The position numbers and the translations under genes are program-made. A stretch of DNA of 64,000 bases, from contig JAOUNS010000003.1 in NCBI GenBank assembly GCA_029880855.1, positions 264,835-328,834 on the forward strand, in the 5' to 3' direction. The stretch comes from Gammaproteobacteria bacterium (GTDB lineage Bacteria > Pseudomonadota > Gammaproteobacteria > UBA6429 > Thiohalophilaceae). The notes beneath the pieces are model-generated. The model saw only the letters and a list, made by a program, of their open reading frames with translations, searched no databases and was not told the origin of the DNA. Positions 10,559-19,527 of the stretch are shown here, piece after piece. Every line of letters starts with the position of its first letter. Position 1 is the stretch's first letter.

Positions 10559-12190
10559 ATGCAATCATTTCTGTTTTCGCCTATCCCCAGTACTTTCCAG
10601 GATGATTCTGTCCCCGGCAACTGGCGACTGCTGAAACTGCTGAATATTTACCGTCTGGCGCTGGCCGGGCTGCTCATCCTGCTGTTCGTTACCGATTACC
10701 TGTTTCCCCCGCTGGCCAGTCAAAGCAAGTTTTTGTTTGTCCTGTGCAGCGTGTTTTACTTCACTTCCGGCTTGCGATTTCACCGCCAACTCCGTCGCCG
10801 TGTGCCCCGCCTGGAAATACAGATCGTCAGTCACATCGGTCTGGATATCCTGATTATTATCCTGTTGATCCACGCCAGCGGCGGCGTGGACAGTGGTCTT
10901 GGATCTCTGCTGGTGCTGCCCATCGCCTGCGGCAGTATCCTGACCAAGGGACGTGCCGCACTGGTCCCGGCGGCGGTGGCCGCGATCATGGTCTTGCTGC
11001 AGGTGATCATTTCGGATGTCGGGCAACTGACCGAACACCCGCAATATATCCATGCCGGCGTACTGGGGCTGACCTACTTTGCCACCACGGTACTGGTTAT
11101 CCTGCTGTCGCGCCGTTTGCGTGAAAGTGAGGATCTCGCCCGGAAAAGAAGTGTTGATCTGGCCAATATGTCCCAGTTAACGGAACACATTATCCAGCGC
11201 ATGCAGACGGGCATTATCGTCATCGACGCCGGGAATGAGATTCGTCTGATCAATGAGTCGGCCTGGCACATGCTGGGAATGCCGGCCACCAGCAAAACCC
11301 CGCGCTTGAGTCAGGTCTCGCCGGAGTTGCACCGGCAAATCACCCTTTGGCAGGAAAACCCGGACCGCCTGTCGGAGGTGATCCGTCCCACTCCGACCCA
11401 TGTGGACATCATGCCGCGCTTTGCCCAGGTCGGTAACGATGCCACCCAGGGTGTATTGATCTATCTGGAAGACACCTCTGCCATGACCCAACATGCCCAG
11501 CAATTACAGCTGGCTGCATTGGGTCGATTGACCGCCAGTATCGCCCACGAGATTCGCAATCCGCTGGGCGCGATCAGCCACGCCGGGCAATTACTCTCGG
11601 AATCGCCCAATCTGGATGACAATGATCAGCGACTGACGCGCATCATTGGCGACCACACCCAACGACTGAATACCATTGTCACCAATATCATGCAGATCAG
11701 CCGACGCAACTCATCCCACATTGAACGTTTTCGTCTCAAGCCGTTTGTGGAGCGGTGTGTCAGCGAGTTTCTCACCGGGCAAACCATCGATCCCGGCAGC
11801 ATTACCATTCACATCGACCCGGAAGAGGTCGATGTCCGCTGTGACCCCAGTCACCTGCAGCAGATCCTGGTCAACCTCTGTGACAACGGTCTGCACCACG
11901 GCAAACCGAAATCCGGCACAACCCGTCTCCAGATCCGGGGCGGGGTGACACCGGAGTTTCAGCGCCCCTTTCTCGACATTATCGATAATGGTCCGGGCAT
12001 CGCCGCCGAAGAAGTCCCGCATATTTTTGAGCCCTTTTTCACAACTTCACCAATTGGTACCGGTCTGGGCCTTTATATTTCCCGCCAACTTGCCGAATGT
12101 AATCAGGCACACCTCAATTATGTCGGACTACCGACCGGCGGGGCCTGTTTCAGAATTACCTTCCAGGACCCGAGACGCAATATTTACTAG
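10559..12190 (+). CDS. pilS: Sensor histidine kinase PilS
   Basis: Inner-membrane kinase that phosphorylates PilR to control pilin transcription. The 543-residue protein has about six N-terminal transmembrane helices (residues 27-185) and a PAS-like segment at about 205-310. The H-box SIAHEIRNPLG has phospho-accepting His330. The N-box NLCDNGLHH, G1 DNGPGI, F-box FEPFFT and G2 GTGLGLY follow. All kinase motifs are intact. It lies 12 bp ahead of pilR, so the two are an operon. ATG 10559 has only a weak ribosome-binding site, and no better start in this frame was seen. Confidence 0.95.
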   Translation: MQSFLFSPIPSTFQDDSVPGNWRLLKLLNIYRLALAGLLILLFVTDYLFPPLASQSKFLFVLCSVFYFTSGLRFHRQLRRRVPRLEIQIVSHIGLDILIIILLIHASGGVDSGLGSLLVLPIACGSILTKGRAALVPAAVAAIMVLLQVIISDVGQLTEHPQYIHAGVLGLTYFATTVLVILLSRRLRESEDLARKRSVDLANMSQLTEHIIQRMQTGIIVIDAGNEIRLINESAWHMLGMPATSKTPRLSQVSPELHRQITLWQENPDRLSEVIRPTPTHVDIMPRFAQVGNDATQGVLIYLEDTSAMTQHAQQLQLAALGRLTASIAHEIRNPLGAISHAGQLLSESPNLDDNDQRLTRIIGDHTQRLNTIVTNIMQISRRNSSHIERFRLKPFVERCVSEFLTGQTIDPGSITIHIDPEEVDVRCDPSHLQQILVNLCDNGLHHGKPKSGTTRLQIRGGVTPEFQRPFLDIIDNGPGIAAEEVPHIFEPFFTTSPIGTGLGLYISRQLAECNQAHLNYVGLPTGGACFRITFQDPRRNIY

Positions 12191-12202
12191 CAGGTACAGC
12201 CT

Positions 12203-13582
12203 ATGACAGCCAATGCCCACAAGATCAGCACCACTCTCATTGTGGATGATGAACCTGATATCCGGGAGTTACTGGAAATCACCCTCTCCCGCATGGGCAT
12301 AGAAACCACCAGTGCGGCCGACCTGAATGAAGCCCGCCGCCATCTGGAAAAACAGCATTTTGATCTCTGCCTGACCGATATGCGTCTGCCGGATGGCAGC
12401 GGCATTGAATTGGTCCGCGAGATCCAGGCCTTGCACGCCAATCTGCCGGTGGCGGTGATCACCGCCCACGGCAACATGGAACTGGCCATTGAAGCCTTAA
12501 AGGCCGGTGCCTTTGATTTTGTCTCCAAACCGGTAGACCTGAATATCCTGCGTAATCTGGTGGAGACCGCGTTAAAAGTCACCGATACCAGTCAACCCAA
12601 AACAGACACCACCTCGGGTCTGCTGGGTGATTCTGATTCGATCAACGAAACCCGCAAGACCATCGAAAAGCTGGCGCGCAGTCAGGCGCCGGTCTATATC
12701 AGTGGCGAATCGGGCACCGGCAAGGAGCTCGTGGCGCAATTGATCCATGCGCAGGGGCCGCGCAGTGACAAGCCGTTTGTCCCGGTGAACTGCGGTGCGA
12801 TCCCCACCGAGTTAATGGAAAGCGAGTTCTTCGGCCATAAAAAAGGCAGCTTTACCGGTGCGGTCAGTGACAAGCAGGGCCTGTTTCAGGCAGCCGATGG
12901 CGGTACCCTGTTCCTGGATGAAGTGGCCGATCTGCCTCTCTCCATGCAGGTCAAACTACTGCGCGCCATTCAGGAAAAGGCGATCCGCCCGATTGGCGCA
13001 CAAAAGGAAACGCCGATTGATGTGCGTATCCTCAGCGCCACCCACAAGAATCTTGAACAACTGACCGAGGAGGGCCATTTTCGCCAGGATCTGTTCTATC
13101 GCATCAATGTCATCTCATTGCATGTCCCCAGCCTGCGCGAACGCCCGGAAGACATCCCGGTACTGACCCGGCATTTCCTCGATAAAATCGCCGCCGACTG
13201 GAAGAGCCAGCCGCCGGCGATCAGTCCCGAGGCAATTCATGCCCTGCAACACTACAACTTCCCAGGCAATGTCCGTGAACTGGAGAATATTCTGGAACGG
13301 GCCATGACCCTGTGTGAAAGTGATACCGTCCAGGTCAGTGATTTGCAACTCACTGTGGCCCGGCCCGCTGCCGCAAAGCCCGTGGTCAAACCGGCCGCCA
13401 ATGAAGAAACTGCGGAAGACAGTGTGGTGATCAAGCTTGAACCCATGCTGGAGAACAAGGAACGGGAAGTCATTGAGAAGGCGCTGCAAAAAACCCGCTA
13501 TAACAAAACCGCGGCCGCCAAACTGCTGGGCATCTCATTCCGCGCCTTGCGTTATCGTATCAAGAAGTTGGGTATCGACTAA
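12203..13582 (+). CDS. pilR: Sigma-54-dependent response regulator PilR
   Basis: NtrC-type activator that opens sigma-54 promoters, chiefly pilA. The receiver domain has phospho-accepting Asp59 (LTDMRLPDG). The AAA+ domain has Walker A GESGTGKE (168-175), the sigma-54-contact loop in the form GSFTGA (GAFTGA is more common in NtrC relatives), and GTLFLDEV. A Fis-type helix-turn-helix is at the C-terminus (NKTAAAKLLGISFRALRYR). At 459 residues it is full length. A sigma-54 promoter before pilA in this window is its expected target. Confidence 0.96.
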   Translation: MTANAHKISTTLIVDDEPDIRELLEITLSRMGIETTSAADLNEARRHLEKQHFDLCLTDMRLPDGSGIELVREIQALHANLPVAVITAHGNMELAIEALKAGAFDFVSKPVDLNILRNLVETALKVTDTSQPKTDTTSGLLGDSDSINETRKTIEKLARSQAPVYISGESGTGKELVAQLIHAQGPRSDKPFVPVNCGAIPTELMESEFFGHKKGSFTGAVSDKQGLFQAADGGTLFLDEVADLPLSMQVKLLRAIQEKAIRPIGAQKETPIDVRILSATHKNLEQLTEEGHFRQDLFYRINVISLHVPSLRERPEDIPVLTRHFLDKIAADWKSQPPAISPEAIHALQHYNFPGNVRELENILERAMTLCESDTVQVSDLQLTVARPAAAKPVVKPAANEETAEDSVVIKLEPMLENKEREVIEKALQKTRYNKTAAAKLLGISFRALRYRIKKLGID

Positions 13583-13611
13583 GAGTAAACACAGGGAGTG
13601 ATGCGCAATAC

Positions 13612-14397
13612 CTAGCGCCAGTTTTGCAAACGACCGGTGCGTGATACCTGCACCTTGCCCTGCGGGTTGGTGCGCCCCAGTATCTTCAGGGCCAGTTCCA
13701 AATCATCCTGTTTGCCGCGCGTACCCAGCAACAAATTCGCTTTGTATTCGCCGCTGTTTTTGATCTGAATATTCCCGTCCAGATCAAGGGGACCGCCCTG
13801 ATCCTTGAGCAGGATATTGCTGCCGTCCGGCATGGGTCGCAACACCATAAACAGATCACCGAACTCAAACGCCTGTGGCGCCGTCAGGGCTGCGGCATGC
13901 CAGATGACCTTGCCATCCACCACCAGTTTCTTGCCCGGGATGATCTCGGCATGATTGATATCCGCATTCACCGAACCGGATACCGCAAACGGCATACCAT
14001 AGAACAAAGGCATAAAGGTCTGCACCGGCAAGCGGCCACGCACCGACTGCAAGGTCAGTTCACCGCCTGTCCCGGCCTGCACCTCGCCTTCAATGCGACC
14101 CTCCTTGCTTTCCAGGATCACGTCCAGCGCCAGTTTGCCGGTAAACAACTTGAGAATATGCATATCCCATTGCAACTTGCCCAGCGACAAACCGGCTATG
14201 CGTGTTTCCGCTGCGCCGCCGGCCCAAATGGTGCCGGTCAAGCCCTGCAGGTTCAGCACACGGCCGCGATCCATGGGCACAATAAATTTTGTATAGGCGA
14301 AGGACGCAGGGATACCGCTTACCAAAAAGCATAGATAAGAGACAAGGCCGATGGCAATAAACAGTACACCCCGTTTACCCGGTTTGATCTTTTTCAT
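13612..14397 (-). CDS. gspN: Type II secretion system protein GspN
   Basis: A 261-residue inner-membrane protein with one N-terminal helix (about 10-32) and a periplasmic beta-rich domain with the GspN-type segments LTGTIWAGGA and GKLQWDM. GspN is an accessory component present in only some type II systems. It is the last gene of the leftward gsp cluster. Its start overlaps gspM by 4 bp, and its end converges on pilR 29 bp away with no clear terminator between them. Confidence 0.9.
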   Translation of the reverse strand: MKKIKPGKRGVLFIAIGLVSYLCFLVSGIPASFAYTKFIVPMDRGRVLNLQGLTGTIWAGGAAETRIAGLSLGKLQWDMHILKLFTGKLALDVILESKEGRIEGEVQAGTGGELTLQSVRGRLPVQTFMPLFYGMPFAVSGSVNADINHAEIIPGKKLVVDGKVIWHAAALTAPQAFEFGDLFMVLRPMPDGSNILLKDQGGPLDLDGNIQIKNSGEYKANLLLGTRGKQDDLELALKILGRTNPQGKVQVSRTGRLQNWR

Positions 14398-14888
14398 TCT
14401 GCCTCTATCAATATGCGTACGTTGACCCGCCCGCTCTCCGGCTGACTGTCGACGGTGAAATTACTGATATTCACACCATGACCGGACTGCAATTCATCCA
14501 GCCACTCTATCACGTGATCAAAGGGGGCCTTGTCGAGCCAGACCCGCACCCCTTTGGCGCCTTCCTGTTTGACATTCCGAATCGAGTCCGCGAGTTTTTT
14601 CCGCAGCGAACTTTCCACCAGCACCAGCAGTGAGCCACGGAAACGCCCTGCACCGCCGTTACCGCTCAGCCGGCGAATTTCCTGCGCGGCCTGTTGCATC
14701 TGGATCAGCTGTTGCTGTTTCTCTGCCAGTTCCTTTTCCAGACGTGTCGCCCGCCCCGCCAGCGGGACCCATAAAATTTGATACAGCAGAAAGACAAAAA
14801 CGAACACCGCACCGCCAATCACCATGCGCCGTTCCCGGGGGTTCAAGCCATCCAGCCAGATCTTCAGTTTGCCGATGAGTTCGTTCAT
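14394..14888 (-). CDS. gspM: Type II secretion system protein GspM
   Basis: A bitopic inner-membrane protein of 164 residues that partners GspL in the assembly platform. It has a short cytoplasmic N-terminus with the typical LNPRERRMV, one helix (about 22-40), a coiled-coil stretch rich in Glu/Gln (about 48-72) and a ferredoxin-like periplasmic domain. Four-base overlaps with gspL and gspN indicate translational coupling. Confidence 0.92.
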   Translation of the reverse strand: MNELIGKLKIWLDGLNPRERRMVIGGAVFVFVFLLYQILWVPLAGRATRLEKELAEKQQQLIQMQQAAQEIRRLSGNGGAGRFRGSLLVLVESSLRKKLADSIRNVKQEGAKGVRVWLDKAPFDHVIEWLDELQSGHGVNISNFTVDSQPESGRVNVRILIEAE

Positions 14889-16150
14889 GAACCCTGCCCC
14901 TTGATTAGCATGCGTGTTTCCAGCCGATCCTTGCGCGAGGAAGCCGACTGGACCTCAACCTTGATATCGCTTTTTGCCGACAGGCGCTGTTTCAGGTCTT
15001 CCAGACCAGGCGCATCCTTGACCGAGAATTCCAGATCCATGCGACCATCATGATAGCGGATGGCCTTCATCTCCAGATCTTTGGTGGCGCCGAGCACCGG
15101 CGCCACGGCCAGTAACAGCTCATGGAGACCGGTGGTGCTCTTGCCGCTCTTTTTGCGCAACTCGAGCAGCTTGCCGACCATCTGGTCAAACGGTTTGATG
15201 ACCTTGCGTTCCGCCGGGAAGGTACTGCGATAAAGCTGTTCCATCTGTTTATCCAGCGCCTTGATCTGTCTGTCCAGATGAATGCTTTCGTAATAGTTCA
15301 GCCCGCCCTGCCAGACCAGCCAGACCAGTAACAAGGCCGCTGCCTGATACCAGGGCCGAACATGTTTGCTGATGTTTTCCCGCCGGCTGTATTCGCCCTG
15401 CAACAGATTAACAGCGGCGGTTTCGTCATAATCACAGGCCAACAGCGCCGGCGCTTCCTGTTCATAGGTGTCTTTCACCACGGTGATGTCACCGATCTGC
15501 TCCGGCAGTTCACGCGTATCATCGGGGCGTACGATCAATTCGATATAGTCAGGCTGTTTTTCTGTTTCCTGTAATGCGGCCTTCAGCAACAGTTCCAGAT
15601 TGGCGGCCTGGGAGGCAAAGCCGGTATAGCGACCGGTCCTGACCAGCATGCGTTCACCATCAATAAATACACACCAGGCCCGTTCCTTGTAAGGCAGGGC
15701 CAGGGCATCCGGCAACAGGCTGTGGGCCTGCAACCCGGCTGTTCTTAACACTGTCTGCCATTCCCGCATCCGCTCATGATCGATGACGGCCACACTGTAT
15801 TTCCCCTCGACCGTGGTTTTGCTCAGGGCAAAGTGCAACTTGTCCACATCGTCGATGAGTTGATCTTCCACCGCATAGGGTACGGCATTTAACAGGCGCT
15901 TGTGGTTTCGGCCCGGCACGGCCACATCCAGCAGCAACACCTCTTCGGTTGGAATGGTGACGATCACCTGGGCATTGCCGGCTAAGGGAATCGCTGAGGA
16001 GAGATCACCCCGCATGATATTGCCCACCGGCCGACCGTTTTCCAGCACCAGCCAGGCGGCCCGATAGTTGCGCACAGCCGCGCCTTCTTCAGTAGCGGGT
16101 TGTCGTGCCTTGTCACTGGCTTCCAGTCTGATGAAAAGTTGGCGGGCCAA
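14885..16150 (-). CDS. gspL: Type II secretion system protein GspL
   Basis: The 421-residue platform protein that tethers the GspE ATPase to the membrane. It has an actin-like cytoplasmic domain (about residues 1-260), a single transmembrane helix near 270-290 (LLLVWLVWQGG) and a periplasmic ferredoxin-like domain that pairs with GspM. It starts 1 bp after gspK and overlaps gspM by 4 bp. Confidence 0.93.
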   Translation of the reverse strand: MARQLFIRLEASDKARQPATEEGAAVRNYRAAWLVLENGRPVGNIMRGDLSSAIPLAGNAQVIVTIPTEEVLLLDVAVPGRNHKRLLNAVPYAVEDQLIDDVDKLHFALSKTTVEGKYSVAVIDHERMREWQTVLRTAGLQAHSLLPDALALPYKERAWCVFIDGERMLVRTGRYTGFASQAANLELLLKAALQETEKQPDYIELIVRPDDTRELPEQIGDITVVKDTYEQEAPALLACDYDETAAVNLLQGEYSRRENISKHVRPWYQAAALLLVWLVWQGGLNYYESIHLDRQIKALDKQMEQLYRSTFPAERKVIKPFDQMVGKLLELRKKSGKSTTGLHELLLAVAPVLGATKDLEMKAIRYHDGRMDLEFSVKDAPGLEDLKQRLSAKSDIKVEVQSASSRKDRLETRMLIKGQGS

Positions 16151-16151
16151 A

Positions 16152-17246
16152 TCAGATCTCTCCCCACTTGGTAAAACTGCGTTGAATCACCTGCACAGTC
16201 CGACCGGCGCCCTGACCGGTGCGATGCAAAATACTGTTTAGATAAATTTTCATGCGGCCGTTACCGGCTTCAATTTTCAACATAAAATAGTCACTGCTTA
16301 CCACCAGTCGCTCACTGATATTTTTTTTATTCTGACCGTTTACCCGGCTGTCGCTCAAAAACTCATCCACGCTTTCATACGGGTTGCGTCGTCCGCGATT
16401 TGAAATCTCGCGGTACAGCTCCCGGGCATTCTCATCACTCAGGTCCGGCACAATCATTTGCAACACCAACGGCGAGGCCACGGTATTCACATTGATGCCG
16501 GTCTCCTCCGGCAAGGCCGTGAGTGCAATATCGACACCCGGCTGCCCCTCGTTCTGGATGCTACCATACATTGCACCCACCTGGTTTCTGCGCGCCCCCA
16601 CCTCTTCGGACAGCTCACGCAAATTGTACAGATGCATTAACTCGCTGGCACTGGTCATTTGGCGGTTGGCCGCCAGATACGGCGGGTCCAGAGTCAAATA
16701 GACATCATCATCCGCCCCATCCGCCGCAACACGACTGCCATCCGCATCCACCCAGTCAATGGTCTGCGAGGACAGCTCCGGCGGCAATCCTCGTAATGTC
16801 AGCAGCCGTGCAAAACGGTCGGCGTGAATTGATGTACCACTGATGGCCAGATTGTTCAGGTTAAACCGACCCTGCAAATCTTCAATTTGCACTTCCAGTA
16901 CTGTGAACTCACCCACCTTGGGAATGACTGAAAGCAACCTGGTTTTCATCATCTGATTGTCAATATTGATCGAGTCCACCATGGCCCACGTGTCCTGTCT
17001 GGTGAAACTGTCTACATTATTGGTATCCATCAACAAGGTCCGTTTGGCCAGCTCTTCCCAGGCGAACAGGGCGATGTAACCCTGCTCCACATTGATGATA
17101 TTGGTGGTGTGGCGCACATCCATAAACTGCCGGCTGACCATGGCCGTGGCGGCCACCGTGGCCAGAAACACAATCAATAACACGGTGACCAGTGCCACGC
17201 CTTTGTGCCGCCCGAAGTGATTCCATTGTGAAGTTATCTGGCGCAT
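16152..17246 (-). CDS. gspK: Type II secretion minor pseudopilin GspK
   Basis: Large minor pseudopilin of 364 residues that caps the pseudopilus tip with GspI and GspJ. After a 16-residue leader ending in Gly comes a hydrophobic stretch (VALVTVLLIVFLATVAATAM). Unlike the other pseudopilins it lacks Glu at position 5 of the mature protein, as expected for GspK. The large globular domain has the typical IDWVDADG and INVNTVAS segments. It is expected to be processed by PilD, encoded at 31.2 kb. Confidence 0.93.
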   Translation of the reverse strand: MRQITSQWNHFGRHKGVALVTVLLIVFLATVAATAMVSRQFMDVRHTTNIINVEQGYIALFAWEELAKRTLLMDTNNVDSFTRQDTWAMVDSINIDNQMMKTRLLSVIPKVGEFTVLEVQIEDLQGRFNLNNLAISGTSIHADRFARLLTLRGLPPELSSQTIDWVDADGSRVAADGADDDVYLTLDPPYLAANRQMTSASELMHLYNLRELSEEVGARRNQVGAMYGSIQNEGQPGVDIALTALPEETGINVNTVASPLVLQMIVPDLSDENARELYREISNRGRRNPYESVDEFLSDSRVNGQNKKNISERLVVSSDYFMLKIEAGNGRMKIYLNSILHRTGQGAGRTVQVIQRSFTKWGEI

Positions 17247-17247
17247 G

Positions 17248-17874
17248 TCATGAACTCACCGGCAAGACAATCAAACGACGCAGTTCACCATAGCCTTCCA
17301 GTTCCAGTTTGATCTCGATGGCATACGGCAAGGGGGTCGGCTGTTGGTTGGCCTGGTTGGGCCAGACATCATAGGTTTGCCCCTGCCGATCATAAAAGAC
17401 CACCTGCAACTTGTTGACGTTTTCCAGCAACAAGACCTTGTGCGGCTCGGTCAACTGGGAACGATCCAGCACCGGCCAGGTATAGCGATAGAGTTTTTTC
17501 TCTTCATTGGCCGGCATGGCATAGGCCACCCGCTGCTGATAACCGCGGGGCAGGTTATTGGGATTGGGATGACCGGTGCGGGTAAACTCCAGCCGAATCT
17601 CGCCATAACCTTCACCGTCACCCAGCAGTTCATCGCGGCGTACAGTGTCTTCACGTATGGAACGGTTGGTGATCTGCAACAGGTCACGTTCCATATTCAG
17701 CACCGCCTTCTGAATGGCGATCAAGCGGTCCGAGACTTCATCGATGCGTTGCTGATCCGACAGGATTCGGCTCAATGTGCCATAGGCCAGCATGGCCAAC
17801 AGACTGAAGATGGCGACCGCCAACAGCAGTTCGATCAGAGTAAATCCTTGACGAGTGGCGCGACCTGTCACCAT
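17248..17874 (-). CDS. gspJ: Type II secretion minor pseudopilin GspJ
   Basis: A 208-residue minor pseudopilin. The class III leader ends at RQG before FTLIELLLAVAIFSLLAML, with Glu5 of the mature form. A beta-rich C-terminal domain follows. It abuts gspI (1 bp) and gspK, in the usual H-I-J-K order, and forms the tip complex with GspI and GspK. Confidence 0.94.
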   Translation of the reverse strand: MVTGRATRQGFTLIELLLAVAIFSLLAMLAYGTLSRILSDQQRIDEVSDRLIAIQKAVLNMERDLLQITNRSIREDTVRRDELLGDGEGYGEIRLEFTRTGHPNPNNLPRGYQQRVAYAMPANEEKKLYRYTWPVLDRSQLTEPHKVLLLENVNKLQVVFYDRQGQTYDVWPNQANQQPTPLPYAIEIKLELEGYGELRRLIVLPVSS

Positions 17875-18282
17875 CTACGGCGCTCCCATCAGGGTTTCAA
17901 CCGTGGCCAGCGCATTGCCACTGCGCTTTTCATCGGCGTAGACGGAAATCTCCACCCGGCGCAAGCCGTTGATCTGAAAATTTATCCCCGACTCGCTGAT
18001 GTTGATGTTGTTGTCTTTGGCGGTTTGCTTCCAGTACCACTCGCGGCCGAGCATTTTTTCCGTGCCCTTGACCTCATCCAGTGGCGGGTATTGGCGCTGC
18101 AGTTGCAGGTCGGCCAGACGATTCATGGCCACCCACTGGGCAAAGGTCTTGTCCTGCAGATACTTGGCGTTATAGGCCGAGGACGCACCGATCTTGATTG
18201 CCGCCACCAGACCAATGGCGGCAACGGCCAGGGCGACCATCACTTCCAGCAGGGTAAAACCACGCGGTCTGCGCTTCATCAA
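17875..18282 (-). CDS. gspI: Type II secretion minor pseudopilin GspI
   Basis: A 135-residue minor pseudopilin with leader MMKRRPRG before FTLLEVMVALAVAAIGLVAA. It contains the conserved AQWVAMNRLADLQLQ segment found near residue 50 of GspI proteins, and it nucleates the pseudopilus tip. A 4-bp overlap with gspH points to coupled translation. Confidence 0.94.
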   Translation of the reverse strand: MMKRRPRGFTLLEVMVALAVAAIGLVAAIKIGASSAYNAKYLQDKTFAQWVAMNRLADLQLQRQYPPLDEVKGTEKMLGREWYWKQTAKDNNINISESGINFQINGLRRVEISVYADEKRSGNALATVETLMGAP

Positions 18283-18818
18283 CTGTCCTTATCCTTTAAG
18301 GTAATCTCGCCCAGCGCGGAGATATTCACCCGTAAATAATCCTCACCGCTCACCAGTCCGAGACGCAATTCAGTCTCGGTCATTTCGCCGCTGGAGAGGA
18401 TATAAATGCGGGCAATGGTCGCCTTGTCATCTCCTTCCTGCAGATTGATCCGGGTTCTCTCCTGCAGCAGGGAAAGCTTCAACCGTTCCAGCGGGCGTGT
18501 GCGAAACAGCTTGTCATCAATCGGTGTGCGCTTAACGACAGCTTTGTTATCGACAATAGTCAATTCCTGTAACTCGAAGGAGTAACCGGTTTCCGTCAAA
18601 ACAATCGCCCACTCCTCATTGCGAATAATGGCCTCGTCACGGGCCATCTTGATCAGGGTCACCAGTCGCTCGCCCTCCCGTTGCAGATGATCCGACTCAT
18701 CTGTTTCGGGAAACGACAAGGTGGTCATACTGACCACGATCCCCAGTACGACCAAAACCACCATCAGCTCCAGCAGAGTGAAGCCGCGCTGACGTGTTGA
18801 GAAGGGTGACACCGGCAA
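18279..18818 (-). CDS. gspH: Type II secretion minor pseudopilin GspH
   Basis: A 179-residue pseudopilin with prepilin cleavage at RQRG before FTLLELMVVLVVLGIVVS. It has a GspH/FimT-type beta-sandwich domain containing ARDEAIIRNEEWAI. It links the tip complex to the GspG shaft. It starts 8 bp after gspG. Confidence 0.93.
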   Translation of the reverse strand: MPVSPFSTRQRGFTLLELMVVLVVLGIVVSMTTLSFPETDESDHLQREGERLVTLIKMARDEAIIRNEEWAIVLTETGYSFELQELTIVDNKAVVKRTPIDDKLFRTRPLERLKLSLLQERTRINLQEGDDKATIARIYILSSGEMTETELRLGLVSGEDYLRVNISALGEITLKDKDS

Positions 18819-18826
18819 GGACGGGA

Positions 18827-19282
18827 TCAGTGTTCGTCGAGATTCCAGTTGCCGATGTCATCGTCACTGGGTTGTTTGTCCGGACCGAGGGAATAGATAT
18901 CGATATCGCCATGGGTACCCGGACTCAGGTATTGATAGGGGCTGCCCCAGGGATCAACGGGGAGTTTTTTCCGTTGCAGATAACCGTTTTTGGGATAGTT
19001 TTTCATTTCATCACCACCTTCGGGTTTCTTGACCAGCGCTTCCAACCCCTGCTCGGTAGTGGGATAACTGTGGTGATCCATTTTGTAGAATGTGAGTGCG
19101 CTCTCGATAGAGCGAATTTCGGTCTTCGCGGTCGCGACCAGGGCCTTGTCCTGTTTGTCGGCCAGATTCGGCATCACCGCCGCCGCCAGAATAGCCAGAA
19201 TGACAACCACGACCATGATTTCGATAAGGGTGAAGCCGGCCATGCGCGATGATGGAAGCCTTTGATTTATAATATTTTTCAT
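18827..19282 (-). CDS. gspG: Type II secretion major pseudopilin GspG
   Basis: The main pseudopilus subunit, 151 residues. A long leader ends at RMAG before FTLIEIMVVVVILAILAAAV. It carries the calcium-site and signature region PTTEQGLEALV...LPVDPWGSPYQYLSPG typical of GspG. It is the first gene after the lipoprotein's terminator, so it probably needs its own promoter. None is obvious in the AT-rich stretch 19283-19336. Confidence 0.96.
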   Translation of the reverse strand: MKNIINQRLPSSRMAGFTLIEIMVVVVILAILAAAVMPNLADKQDKALVATAKTEIRSIESALTFYKMDHHSYPTTEQGLEALVKKPEGGDEMKNYPKNGYLQRKKLPVDPWGSPYQYLSPGTHGDIDIYSLGPDKQPSDDDIGNWNLDEH

Positions 19283-19336
19283 AACTTGTGCCCTGAATTT
19301 TGCCCGAAAAGAAGCGAATATTTTTTATTGTACCTG

Positions 19337-19364
19337 AAAAAAACAGCGGGCCTGTAGCCCGCCG
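19337..19364 (-). terminator. Rho-independent terminator after the embedded lipoprotein gene
   Basis: On the minus strand GCGGGC, a 5-base loop TACAG, and GCCCGC are followed by TG and seven T. It lies between the lipoprotein stop (19528) and the gspG start (19282), so it should separate the lipoprotein message from gspG-N. Read-through may supply some of the gspG-N transcript. Confidence 0.85.
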
Positions 19365-19467
19365 GGAGTGAATGTACTGTGAGCGGGGAAACGGACCTGT
19401 CTGCTTAGAACTGCAAACCGGGTCCGGGTTCCCTGTTTTTTGCTGTCCCCCACTTGTTGCAGGGTTC

Positions 19468-19492
19468 TCACCCCCCACCGGGGTGGGGGTGA
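19468..19492 (-). repeat. GC-rich near-perfect palindrome downstream of lipoprotein gene
   Basis: Arms TCACCCCC-ACC and GGT-GGGGGGTGA fold into a very stable hairpin with a 2-base centre, about 36 bp after the lipoprotein stop. There is no T tract, so it may be a 3'-end stabiliser or part of a bipartite terminator with the 19337-19364 hairpin. Confidence 0.6.
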
Positions 19493-19527
19493 TGAGGAAA
19501 GTCACAGTTTCTGTTTGCTGATATGCA

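Noticed and set aside
17344..18339. A 331-codon plus-strand open frame opposite gspJ, gspI and gspH
   Set aside because: Shadow of conserved pseudopilin genes; no ribosome-binding site or recognisable domain.
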